DNA of 64,000 bases from Microbacterium sp. SORGH_AS_0428 (GTDB taxonomy: Bacteria; Actinomycetota; Actinomycetes; Actinomycetales; Microbacteriaceae), in assembly GCF_031453615.1 (NCBI RefSeq), contig NZ_JAVIZT010000001.1, forward strand, positions 1,426,001-1,490,000. Reading direction: 5' to 3'. Position 1 is the first letter of the stretch. Each line of letters starts with the position of its first letter. Below, one piece after another: positions 53,592-61,127 of this stretch. Under the pieces are notes generated by a model that did no database searches, was not told the DNA's origin, and worked only from the letters and a program-made list of their open reading frames with translations. Made by a program: the position numbers and the translations under genes.

Positions 53592-54637
53592 GGCACGCGC
53601 TGCAGCCACGCATCCGTCGCGAACTTGCTCTCAACGAGCTCCTCCGCCTCGGCGTATTCCGCTTCGGTGATATGCCCGGTCGTCGCGCCGTACATCGTGG
53701 TGAACGTGCTGATGAAGCGGTCGATGATCTGCTCTCGCGGCAGGCCCGTCTGTCGGCGCAGCGGGTCGACGCGCTTGGCGGCCGAGACCGTGCCCTTGTC
53801 GCTCAGCTTCTCGCGCCCGATGCGCAGAACCTCGGTCATGACCTCTCCGTCGAGGTCGTAGCTGAGGGTCGCGTGGTGCAGGACGCCGCCGTTGGCGAGG
53901 CGCTTCTGCGCGGCGCCGCCGATCTTGCCCTGCGGCGAGGAGATGTCGTTGAGCGGCTGGTACGTCGCCTCGACGCCGAGCGAACGCAGCGCCTGCAGTG
54001 CCCAGTCGTCGAGGAACGCGTACGAGTCGGCGAAGGTCATGCCGGCGACGAGGGATGCCGGCACGTACAGAGAGTAGGTGATGATCGCGTTGGCGCCCAT
54101 CATCATCGCGCCTCCGCCCGAGATGCGCCGGACGACGTCGTACCCGTGGCGGGCCGCCCCCTCGGGGTCGACCTCGTTGCGCAGCGATTGGAAGGAGCCG
54201 ATGACCACCGCGGACTCGTTCCATTCCCAGAGCCGCAGGGTGGGGTTGCGGCGGCCGTCTCCGACGCGAGCGGTGAGCACCTCGTCGAGCGCGAGGTTCA
54301 TCCGCGGCGAGACGGGCGCGTCGTGCACGACCTCCCAGGAGAAGTCCTTCCAGCCGGGAGCGGTCACCAGCGCCCGGCGCACGACCGTGCCGACCGCCTC
54401 CGGCGAGAAGCCGAGCAGCTGCGCGCCGTCCGGAAGCGCCGCGCGGACGGCGGCGGCGATCGTGGCCGCATCCGTCTCGACCGACAGCCCCTCGACCGCG
54501 CGGTTGATGTCGATCAGCGCCTCGTCCGGCTCGAGGAAGAAGTCGCCCGCGAGGTGCACGTCGGCGATGCGCCCCTCCCGCACCTCGAGATCGACGACAA
54601 CGAGCTTGCCCCCGGGGACCTTGTACTCACCGTGCAT
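53588..54637 (-). CDS. lplA: lipoate-protein ligase with N-terminal accessory domain
   Basis: This 349-residue enzyme attaches lipoate to the lipoyl domains of dehydrogenase complexes. The first 85 residues (YKVPGGKLVVVDLEV, GDFFLEP, IDINRAVEGLS) resemble the accessory domain that in E. coli LplA is C-terminal and in archaea is the separate LplB protein. The catalytic domain (about 95-330) has NLALDEVLTAR, VVRRISGGGAMMMG and GKIGGAAQKRLANGGVLHHATL, with the probable active lysine in PQGKIGGAAQ. The accessory domain comes first here, so the order is reversed relative to E. coli. It is cotranscribed with the DNA methyltransferase. Confidence 0.88.
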   Translation of the reverse strand: MHGEYKVPGGKLVVVDLEVREGRIADVHLAGDFFLEPDEALIDINRAVEGLSVETDAATIAAAVRAALPDGAQLLGFSPEAVGTVVRRALVTAPGWKDFSWEVVHDAPVSPRMNLALDEVLTARVGDGRRNPTLRLWEWNESAVVIGSFQSLRNEVDPEGAARHGYDVVRRISGGGAMMMGANAIITYSLYVPASLVAGMTFADSYAFLDDWALQALRSLGVEATYQPLNDISSPQGKIGGAAQKRLANGGVLHHATLSYDLDGEVMTEVLRIGREKLSDKGTVSAAKRVDPLRRQTGLPREQIIDRFISTFTTMYGATTGHITEAEYAEAEELVESKFATDAWLQRVP

Positions 54638-54691
54638 GCTCTCAGCCTAGGTCGCCCGCTCCCCCGCGGCCCCGCATCCTCGACCCACGTC

Positions 54692-54822
54692 GCCGAGACT
54701 GCACTTCCCGCACGAGATCACGGTTGATACCCGTGATCTCGTCATCAAGATGGGCCCACGCGCCCAGAGGCTCCGCGTCCGCGCAGCGGGTGTGGAGAGG
54801 GCGTGGGGACAGTCTCGCGGGG
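54692..54822. repeat. intergenic inverted-repeat element R1, copy 3, interrupted
   Basis: The left arm and inner inverted repeat (CACGAGATCAC ... GTGATCTCGT) match the other R1 copies. The right arm is split: gatg at about 54749-54752 is separated from CAGTCTCGCGGG (from about 54810) by roughly 57 extra bases that begin and end with related sequence (cccacgcgccc / gggcgtgggg). Confidence 0.75.
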
Positions 54823-54855
54823 GAATGGGGGCGACAGACCGGGACAAAGAGCGCC

Positions 54856-55704
54856 TCAGGCGCGCGAGGGGATGCGGGCGTCGAGCCAGGCGAGGAGGTC
54901 GGCGCGCACGTCGGCCTGCATGACCTCGTTGAAGATCTCGTGGCGCGCACCGGGGTAGACGAGGGTCGTGACGTCGGTGAGCCCGGAGCGCTCGCGGTAC
55001 TCGGCCGCGAGCTTGTGGACGCTGCGGGGGCCGCCGACGGTGTCGTCGCGCCCGACCATGAGCAGGATGGGGATGTCGCGGCCCAGATTCCGGCGCGGGC
55101 GTCCGAACAGCCGCGCGGCGTCGACGGGCCCGAAGAGCTTCAGCAGGGGCGTGACCGTGGTCAGCGGGTCGTCGACGAAGGCGCGCCCGACCGAGAGGTC
55201 GCTCGAGAGCCACGCGGTGCCCGTGGCATCCTCTCGCCGCCACGGCGCGTTGAGGTTGCCCGCGTTCAGCGTGCCCGGCAGACGCAGCGCCGATCCCGAC
55301 AGCACGACGGCGTCGTAGGCCTCCGGATGCCGGTTCACGAGGATCTGTGCAAGGAAGGATCCCCAGGAGTGGCCCAGCAGCACGAGCGGGAGGTCGGGGT
55401 TCTCGTCTCGGATGCGGCGGGTCAGCTGCCAGACGGCATCCACCGCCGCCCGGTGTCCGCCGCGGCCGAGCCGGCCCAGACGCGCGGTGTCCCCCCATTG
55501 CTTCATGCCGGTGCGCCCGTGCCCGCGGTGATCGTCCGCGTAGACCGTGAAGCCGGCCTCGGTGAGAGCCGAGATCAGCACCGGGTAACGGCCGGCGTGT
55601 TCGCCGACCCCGTGCAGGAGCTGGACGACACCGCGCGCGGCGCCTTGGGCGGGATGGACGTCGTAGACGATCGCGACGCCGAGCGCGTCGGTGAACTCCG
55701 GCAT
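54856..55704 (-). CDS. alpha/beta-hydrolase, lysophospholipase/monoacylglycerol lipase type
   Basis: This 282-residue hydrolase is predicted to cleave monoacylglycerols or lysophospholipids. Family motifs are LLHGVGEHAGRYP, YADDHRGHGRTG and the nucleophile elbow LLGHSWGSFLAQ; the acid and His are in MVGRDDTVGG and YPGARHEIFNE. The ATG at 55704 fits the usual start; an upstream in-frame start would run into the promoter region. It is divergent from the exporter gene at 55783. Confidence 0.9.
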   Translation of the reverse strand: MPEFTDALGVAIVYDVHPAQGAARGVVQLLHGVGEHAGRYPVLISALTEAGFTVYADDHRGHGRTGMKQWGDTARLGRLGRGGHRAAVDAVWQLTRRIRDENPDLPLVLLGHSWGSFLAQILVNRHPEAYDAVVLSGSALRLPGTLNAGNLNAPWRREDATGTAWLSSDLSVGRAFVDDPLTTVTPLLKLFGPVDAARLFGRPRRNLGRDIPILLMVGRDDTVGGPRSVHKLAAEYRERSGLTDVTTLVYPGARHEIFNEVMQADVRADLLAWLDARIPSRA

Positions 55705-55782
55705 GGTCTCGATTTTATGGGTCGCGCACGGCGCTGCCGGGTGTAATCTCTGGTCGAGAAAGCTAGAAAAGCGAGACAAATT

Positions 55783-57372
55783 ATGAGCGCTCCGTCATCC
55801 CGTCGCTGGGCGGGCCTGGTCTTCATCAGCGTCGCCGTGTCGCTGATCATCGTCGACTCGACGATCGTGAACGTCGCCGTGCCCTCGATCGTCGACGAGC
55901 TCGGCGTCTCCTCGACCGAGGTGCAGTGGATCCAGGAGGCGTACACGCTCGTCTTCGCCGCCTTCCTCCTGTTGTTCGGGTCGATCGCCGACCGGATCGG
56001 CCGGCGGCGGCTCATGCTCATCGGCGTCGTCCTGTTCGCGCTCGCCTCCATCGCCGCGGCGCTCGCCCCGGACGGGCGCCTGCTGATCCTCGCGCGTCTC
56101 GTACAGGGCGTGGGCGGCGCGATGATCCTGCCGACGACCCTCTCCCTCATCAACGCGACCTTCCGCGGCAAGGAGCGCGGCATCGCATTCGCCGTATGGG
56201 GCTCGACGATCGGCGGCATGGCAGCCGTCGGGCCTCTGCTCGGAGGCTGGCTCACCACCGCCTTCTCGTGGCGATGGGCGTTCGGCATCAACCTTCCCCT
56301 CGCCGTCATCATCGTGATCGGCGTGCTGATGACCGTCCCGGAGTCCCGCGAATCCGCCCGACGGGGCATCGACGGGGTAGGAGCGCTCCTGTCGGTCGTC
56401 CTCTTCGGCTCCCTCGTGTTCGGACTCATCGAAGGACGCACGTACGGCTGGTGGCAGAACACCGACACCACCTTCTCGCTCGGCTCGTTCACCTGGCCGT
56501 TCTCGATCTCGCCCGTGCCCGTGGCCTTCGCGATCGCAGTGGTCGCGCTCATCGCCTTCATCGCGTGGAGCGTGCACCGGGTCCAGCGCGGCCGCGCCGC
56601 CCTCCTGGACCTGTCGTTGTTCCGCATCGGCACGTTCCGCGACGGCAACCTCGTCGCGCTCACGGTCGCCCTCGGCGAGTTCGGCATCATCCTGTCGCTG
56701 CCGCTGTGGCTGCAGTTCGTGCTCGGCTTCGACGCACTGCAGACGGGCCTGGTGCTCCTGGCCCTCGCGATCGGCTCCTTCGTCGCGAGCGGTTTCGCGG
56801 GGGCCGCATCCGGCCGCGTGACACCGGTCGCGATCGTGCGGGTCGGGCTTCTCGCCGAGATCATCGGCATCGTCTGGGTCGGCCTCGTCGTCGCCCCGGG
56901 TGCGGCCTGGGGCTGGCTGCTGCCGGCGCTGTTCGTCTACGGGTTCGGCGTGGGGCTCGCGACGGCACAGCTCACCGGCGTCATCCTGCAGGACGTCCCG
57001 GTCGAGCTCTCCGGACAGGGCTCGGGCACGCAGTCCACTTCCCGCCAGGTCGGTGCGGCGCTCGGGGTCGCGATCCTCGGCACGGTGCTGTTCACCTCGA
57101 CCGGGGGCCTGCTGGCGAGTTCGCTCGACGACGCGGGTGTGCCCGCATCCCAGCGCGACGAGATCGTCTCCAGCGTCGTGGACTCGGCGGGCGGCGCCAT
57201 CGCGGGCCTCGCCGCGAACCCGCAGACCGCCGAGATCGCGACCGCCGCCGAGACCGCGTTCTCCGACGGCACCCGCTACGCCGCGTTCACGGCGGCGGGG
57301 TTCATCGCCGTGGGCCTGGTGGCGACGCTCACCCTCGGCAGTCGACGGCGCGAGGAGATCACGACCGAGTGA
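55783..57372 (+). CDS. DHA2-family MFS drug exporter
   Basis: This 529-residue membrane protein has 14 predicted helices and the proton-antiporter motifs of the EmrB/QacA group: ADRIGRRRLM (motif A), RLVQGVGGAMILP (motif B) and GPLLGGWL (motif C). It exports drugs or other small hydrophobic molecules; the substrate is unknown. The 78-bp upstream gap has a near-direct repeat (gagaaagctagaaaagc), possibly a regulator site. Confidence 0.9.
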   Translation: MSAPSSRRWAGLVFISVAVSLIIVDSTIVNVAVPSIVDELGVSSTEVQWIQEAYTLVFAAFLLLFGSIADRIGRRRLMLIGVVLFALASIAAALAPDGRLLILARLVQGVGGAMILPTTLSLINATFRGKERGIAFAVWGSTIGGMAAVGPLLGGWLTTAFSWRWAFGINLPLAVIIVIGVLMTVPESRESARRGIDGVGALLSVVLFGSLVFGLIEGRTYGWWQNTDTTFSLGSFTWPFSISPVPVAFAIAVVALIAFIAWSVHRVQRGRAALLDLSLFRIGTFRDGNLVALTVALGEFGIILSLPLWLQFVLGFDALQTGLVLLALAIGSFVASGFAGAASGRVTPVAIVRVGLLAEIIGIVWVGLVVAPGAAWGWLLPALFVYGFGVGLATAQLTGVILQDVPVELSGQGSGTQSTSRQVGAALGVAILGTVLFTSTGGLLASSLDDAGVPASQRDEIVSSVVDSAGGAIAGLAANPQTAEIATAAETAFSDGTRYAAFTAAGFIAVGLVATLTLGSRRREEITTE

Positions 57373-57378
57373 ACCTCC

Positions 57379-57414
57379 GATCCTTAGCAAGACTAATGAG
57401 CTATGCTAAGGATC
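57379..57414. promoter_or_regulatory. inverted repeat before marR, likely autoregulatory operator
   Basis: A perfect 11-bp inverted repeat GATCCTTAGCA (57379-57389) / TGCTAAGGATC (57404-57414) has 14 bases between arms. Its right arm overlaps the ribosome site AAGGA of marR. It could also act as a weak terminator for the exporter gene upstream. Confidence 0.7.
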
Positions 57415-57417
57415 GAG

Positions 57418-57849
57418 ATGACCGACGATTCCCCCCGCGCCGCCGAAGCGGCAGAGCTGCGCATGTCCGTCTTCCGCCTCGCCCGGCGCCTGCGCGCCCA
57501 GCGCGCGGTCGACTCGATGAGCGACGGGCAGTTCTCGGTGCTCATGGCGCTCAAGGTCAACGGCACGCGCACCCTCGGCGAGCTCGCCGCGCGTGAGCGG
57601 GTGACCGCGCCCTCGATGAACCGCACGGTCAACTGCCTCGAGGAGTCGGGCTACCTCGAGCGCCGCAGCGACGACACCGACCGCCGCAAGGTCAACATCG
57701 TCCTGACGGATGCGGGCCGCGCCGTCGTCGAAGAGACGGTGCGCCGTCGCAACGCCTGGCTCGAGGCGGCGCTCGACGAGCTGGACGAAGAGGAGCGCGC
57801 GACGCTGCATGCCGCATCGGAGATCCTGCGCCGAGTGGCCGAGCGATGA
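57418..57849 (+). CDS. MarR-family regulator
   Basis: This 143-residue winged-helix repressor has the DNA-binding core TLGELAARERVTAPSMNRTVNCLEE-type segment (about residues 45-70) and the wing RRSDDTDRRKVNIVLTDAG. The ATG at 57418 is used because AAGGA lies seven bases upstream; 57403 is also in frame. It is coupled by ATGA to the exporter gene that follows, and an inverted repeat overlaps its leader, so it probably represses its own operon and perhaps the exporter upstream. Confidence 0.92.
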   Translation: MTDDSPRAAEAAELRMSVFRLARRLRAQRAVDSMSDGQFSVLMALKVNGTRTLGELAARERVTAPSMNRTVNCLEESGYLERRSDDTDRRKVNIVLTDAGRAVVEETVRRRNAWLEAALDELDEEERATLHAASEILRRVAER

Positions 57850-59228
57850 GCGCGATGTTCCGCTCGATGCGCCTGTTCAACTACCGCGTCTGGTTCCTGG
57901 GCGCGCTCGTCTCGAACATCGGCGGCTGGATGCAGGCGACCGCCCAGGACTGGGTGGTGTTGACGCAGCTCACCGACAACGACGCCACCGCCATGGGCGT
58001 CACGATGGCGCTGCAGTTCGGGCCTCCCCTCGTGCTCGTGAGCATCACCGGCTGGGCGGCCGACCGCTTCGATCGCCGACGGATGCTGTTGGTCACCCAG
58101 TCGGCACTGATGCTCCTGGCCGTCGCCGTCGGCGTCCTGCTGCTGACCAACGTCATGACGCTGCCGCTCATGTGGTGCTTCGCGGCGGCGTTCGGTGTCG
58201 CGAACGCGTTCGACGCGCCGGCACGTCAGGCGTTCGTGACCGACATCGTGTCGCGCGACGACGCCTCCAACGCCGTCGCACTCAACTCCGCGTCCTTCAA
58301 TGCCGCGCGTCTGCTCGGACCGGCGATCGGCGGCGTGCTGATCGTGCTGGTGGGCACCGGGTGGGTCTTCATGGTCAACGCGGGCACCTTCCTCGCGATG
58401 CTCGTGGCGCTCATGCTCGTGCGGGTGCGCGAGCTCGTGCCGCGCACCCGCGCCCCAGGCGGCGCGCGACTGGCCGACGGATTCCGTTACGTCGCGGGGC
58501 GGCCGGATCTGAAGGTGATCTTCGCGATGGTGTTCCTGATCGCGGCCTTCGGCATGAACTTCCCGATCTTCGCCTCCACCATGGCGGTGCAGTTCGGGCA
58601 GCAGGCCGACGGGTACGGGCTGCTGAGCTCCGTGCTCGCCATCGGCTCCCTCGCGGGCGCACTGCTGGCCGCACGACGCGATCGCGCCCGGATGCGGGTC
58701 GTGATCGCGGCGCTCGGAGCCTTCGGCGTGTTCTCGCTCATCTCGGCGGCGATGCCGACGTACCCGCTCTACGCCGTGAGCCTCGTGTTCGTGGGCTTCA
58801 GCACCGTCACGATCCTCACGACCGCCAACGGCTACGTGCAGACTACGACGGATCCGGCCCTGCGAGGCCGCGTGCTCGCCCTGTACATGGCGGTCATCAT
58901 GGGCGCCACGCCCATCGGCGCCCCGATCGCCGGCTGGGTCGCCGACGCATGGGGTCCGCGCACCGCGATCGACGTCGGCGCCGTGGCGGGCCTCATCGGG
59001 TGCGCGATCGGCGTCACCTGGCTCCTCGCATCCGGCAGGGTGCGCCGCGACCCCGAGGCGCGCCTGCGGTTCGAGATCGACGAGACCCGGCCCGTCCGCG
59101 TCGTCGCTCCGGAGGAGTTCAGCGACGAGGTCGCCGCGGCGACCGCCCCCATCACCCTGCCGGATGCGGCAGCGCGCCGCCGCATCCGTCGCCGTCCACC
59201 CCGGACCGCCCGCGCACCGCGCCCCTGA
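57846..59228 (+). CDS. MFS exporter (MFS_3 / EntS-like)
   Basis: This 460-residue transporter has about 12 helices and segments typical of the MFS_3 group (FNYRVWFLGALVSNIGGWMQ, AADRFDRRRMLL, ANAFDAPARQAFV). Members export siderophores, drugs or metabolites. A long, Arg/Pro/Ala-rich hydrophilic tail (about 400-460) is predicted in the cytoplasm. Its start overlaps the marR stop. Confidence 0.88.
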   Translation: MSAMFRSMRLFNYRVWFLGALVSNIGGWMQATAQDWVVLTQLTDNDATAMGVTMALQFGPPLVLVSITGWAADRFDRRRMLLVTQSALMLLAVAVGVLLLTNVMTLPLMWCFAAAFGVANAFDAPARQAFVTDIVSRDDASNAVALNSASFNAARLLGPAIGGVLIVLVGTGWVFMVNAGTFLAMLVALMLVRVRELVPRTRAPGGARLADGFRYVAGRPDLKVIFAMVFLIAAFGMNFPIFASTMAVQFGQQADGYGLLSSVLAIGSLAGALLAARRDRARMRVVIAALGAFGVFSLISAAMPTYPLYAVSLVFVGFSTVTILTTANGYVQTTTDPALRGRVLALYMAVIMGATPIGAPIAGWVADAWGPRTAIDVGAVAGLIGCAIGVTWLLASGRVRRDPEARLRFEIDETRPVRVVAPEEFSDEVAAATAPITLPDAAARRRIRRRPPRTARAPRP

Positions 59229-59258
59229 CGCCCGGCCCTGACGCCCGGCCCGCGTCGC

Positions 59259-59325
59259 GTCGGAGATGCGACCCGATGTCGGAGGTTTCCGGCCGCATCC
59301 TCCGACGTTCGGCCGATTCTCCGAC
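59259..59325. repeat. nested palindrome between convergent genes (R4)
   Basis: Four related octamers are nested: GTCGGAGA (59259), GTCGGAGG (59278), CCTCCGAC (59299) and TCTCCGAC (59318). The inner and outer pairs are each perfectly inverted. It may act as a bidirectional terminator between the exporter and transglutaminase genes. Confidence 0.75.
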
Positions 59326-59349
59326 CTGGGCCACGGCAGAGCGCGCCGG

Positions 59350-60195
59350 TCAGGCCTCGCGGGTGATCGTCACCTTCACGTGCAGGTTGCTCTTGAACGG
59401 CCCCGCGTACACGCCGCGCAGCGGCGGCACGTCGTTGTAGTCGCGGCCGCGCCCCACGAGCACGTGGCGGTCGCCGATCTCGATGTTGTTCGTGGGGTCG
59501 AAGCCCGTCCACTCGCCGGCGAACCACTCGACCCAGGCGTGCGACTCCCCCGTCACTGCGACGCCGACCTCGGCCTGCGGACGCGGATGCAGGTAGCCCG
59601 ACACGTAGCGCGCCGGGATTCCCACGGAGCGCAGCGCGCCGATCGCGATGTGCGCCATGTCCTGACAGACGCCCTTGCGCGCCTCCCACGCGTCGATCGC
59701 CGTGGAGTGCACGCCGGTCACACCGTGCATGTACTCCACCGCATCCCCGATCGCGACGCAGATCTCGTGCGCCGCCCGACCGGGATCGTCGTGCCGGGAT
59801 GCGTAGGATGCGGCGAGCTCGGCGACCTCGGGATGCGGACGCGTGCGGTGCGTCTGCGTCAGCTGCTCGACCGTCTCGAGCGACCGCGCGGCCTCGGCCG
59901 CGAGACGGTCCCAGGTGATGCCGGTGTGCTCGATGGGCCGGGGGCGCACCTCCACGAGCGAGCGCGCGGTGATCGTCAGCGCCTGGTGGGGCGAGAGCAC
60001 GTCGAACGCGCTCACCCGCGTGCCGAAGTAGTCGACGTAGGTGTTGACCGCCGTCGACGGCTCGATCTCGAGCGCCGCACTGAGCACGAACTGGCTCTCG
60101 GTGGTGCCGGGCAGCATCCGCGCCTCGTTGTAGGAGGCCGAGACGTCGCCGCCGTACCGGAAGCCCGTCTCGTGCTCGATCCGCAGCCGCTTCAT
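59350..60195 (-). CDS. transglutaminase-like cysteine protease family protein
   Basis: This 281-residue protein has a beta-rich N-terminal domain (LRIEHETGFRYGGDVSASYNEARMLP) and a transglutaminase-like domain. The triad is visible as Cys in RKGVCQDMAHIA, His in GESHAWVEWF and Asp in TGFDPTNN. The family usually hydrolyses or transfers peptide amides. It is the last gene of a three-gene unit with Alpha-E and ATP-grasp proteins, joined to Alpha-E by an ATGA overlap. That conserved neighbourhood is thought to make and process a peptide-type product that is still uncharacterised. Confidence 0.9.
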   Translation of the reverse strand: MKRLRIEHETGFRYGGDVSASYNEARMLPGTTESQFVLSAALEIEPSTAVNTYVDYFGTRVSAFDVLSPHQALTITARSLVEVRPRPIEHTGITWDRLAAEAARSLETVEQLTQTHRTRPHPEVAELAASYASRHDDPGRAAHEICVAIGDAVEYMHGVTGVHSTAIDAWEARKGVCQDMAHIAIGALRSVGIPARYVSGYLHPRPQAEVGVAVTGESHAWVEWFAGEWTGFDPTNNIEIGDRHVLVGRGRDYNDVPPLRGVYAGPFKSNLHVKVTITREA

Positions 60196-61127
60196 GAGGT
60201 CTCTCCGATCCAGCTGGGCTCGGCCTGCGTCGGGAAGAAGCGCTGGCGGATGGCGTCGGACGCTTCGCGCGTGACGGTCTGCACCCGGAGCATGTGGGCG
60301 GGAAGCTCGCTCAGGATGTCACCGATCGGCAGGTATTCGAGGTCGTTGCGGATGCGGCCGAGCGCCCGCAGCACCTGGTTCGACTGCCCCACGCGGTCCT
60401 CGCGCGGGTCGATGGCCGAGATGCACTCCTCGGCCCGCGAGATCGAGTAGATGATCGAGCGCGGGAAGAGGCGGTCGAGCAGCAGGAACTCCGCCGCGTT
60501 GCGCGCGCTCGGCATGCCGCGGTACGTGCGCAGGTACGCCTCGTACGCACCGCAGGAGCGCAGGATGGTGGTCCACGACGGCCCGGACGCCTCGGTCAGC
60601 GATCGGGTCGCGAGCAGGCGCGCCGTCATGTCCGCGCGCTCGATCGACCGGCCGAGGGTGAAGAACTGCCAGGCCTCGTCCCGGCTCGTCGAGGAGTCGA
60701 CGACGCCGACCGCGAGGGCGGCGCGCTCGCGCACCCACTGGAAGAACTCGTGCACCTTGTCGGTCTGCAGTCGCCGCGGCATCCGCGCGTTGGTCGTGTT
60801 GAGGCACTCCCACAGCTCGGTCGAGACGATCTCGCGCGCGCGGCGGGCGTTCTCGCGCGCCGAGGTCAGCGAGTAGAGGATGCTGGAGGGGTTCATGCGG
60901 TCGACGGCCAGGCGCGCGAGCACGTGTTCGCGAGTGACCGTCTCGACGCCGTCGGGCGGCGAGGATCCCATGACCGCGAGCAGGGAGCGGCACGCGGTGT
61001 CCTCGTCGATCCACGGATCCTCCAGCAGCAGCTGCAGGTGTACGTCGAGGATGCGGGCGGTGCCGTCGCTGCGCTCGATGTAGCGCCCGATCCAGAACAG
61101 GCTCTCGGCGATCCGGCTCAGCAGCAT
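60192..61127 (-). CDS. Alpha-E domain protein (DUF403)
   Basis: This 311-residue helical protein begins MLLSRIAESLFWIGRYIERSDGTAR, seen in every Alpha-E protein, and has ERADMTARLL and NDLEYLPIGDIL further on. The function is unknown; in many bacteria it is encoded with a circularly permuted ATP-grasp ligase and a transglutaminase, as here. The start overlaps the ATP-grasp stop by ten bases. Confidence 0.9.
   Translation of the reverse strand: MLLSRIAESLFWIGRYIERSDGTARILDVHLQLLLEDPWIDEDTACRSLLAVMGSSPPDGVETVTREHVLARLAVDRMNPSSILYSLTSARENARRAREIVSTELWECLNTTNARMPRRLQTDKVHEFFQWVRERAALAVGVVDSSTSRDEAWQFFTLGRSIERADMTARLLATRSLTEASGPSWTTILRSCGAYEAYLRTYRGMPSARNAAEFLLLDRLFPRSIIYSISRAEECISAIDPREDRVGQSNQVLRALGRIRNDLEYLPIGDILSELPAHMLRVQTVTREASDAIRQRFFPTQAEPSWIGETS

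Noticed and set aside
54740..54812. Small gene inside the interrupted R1 copy
   Set aside because: The 57-base insert has no start with a ribosome site and is palindromic rather than coding.
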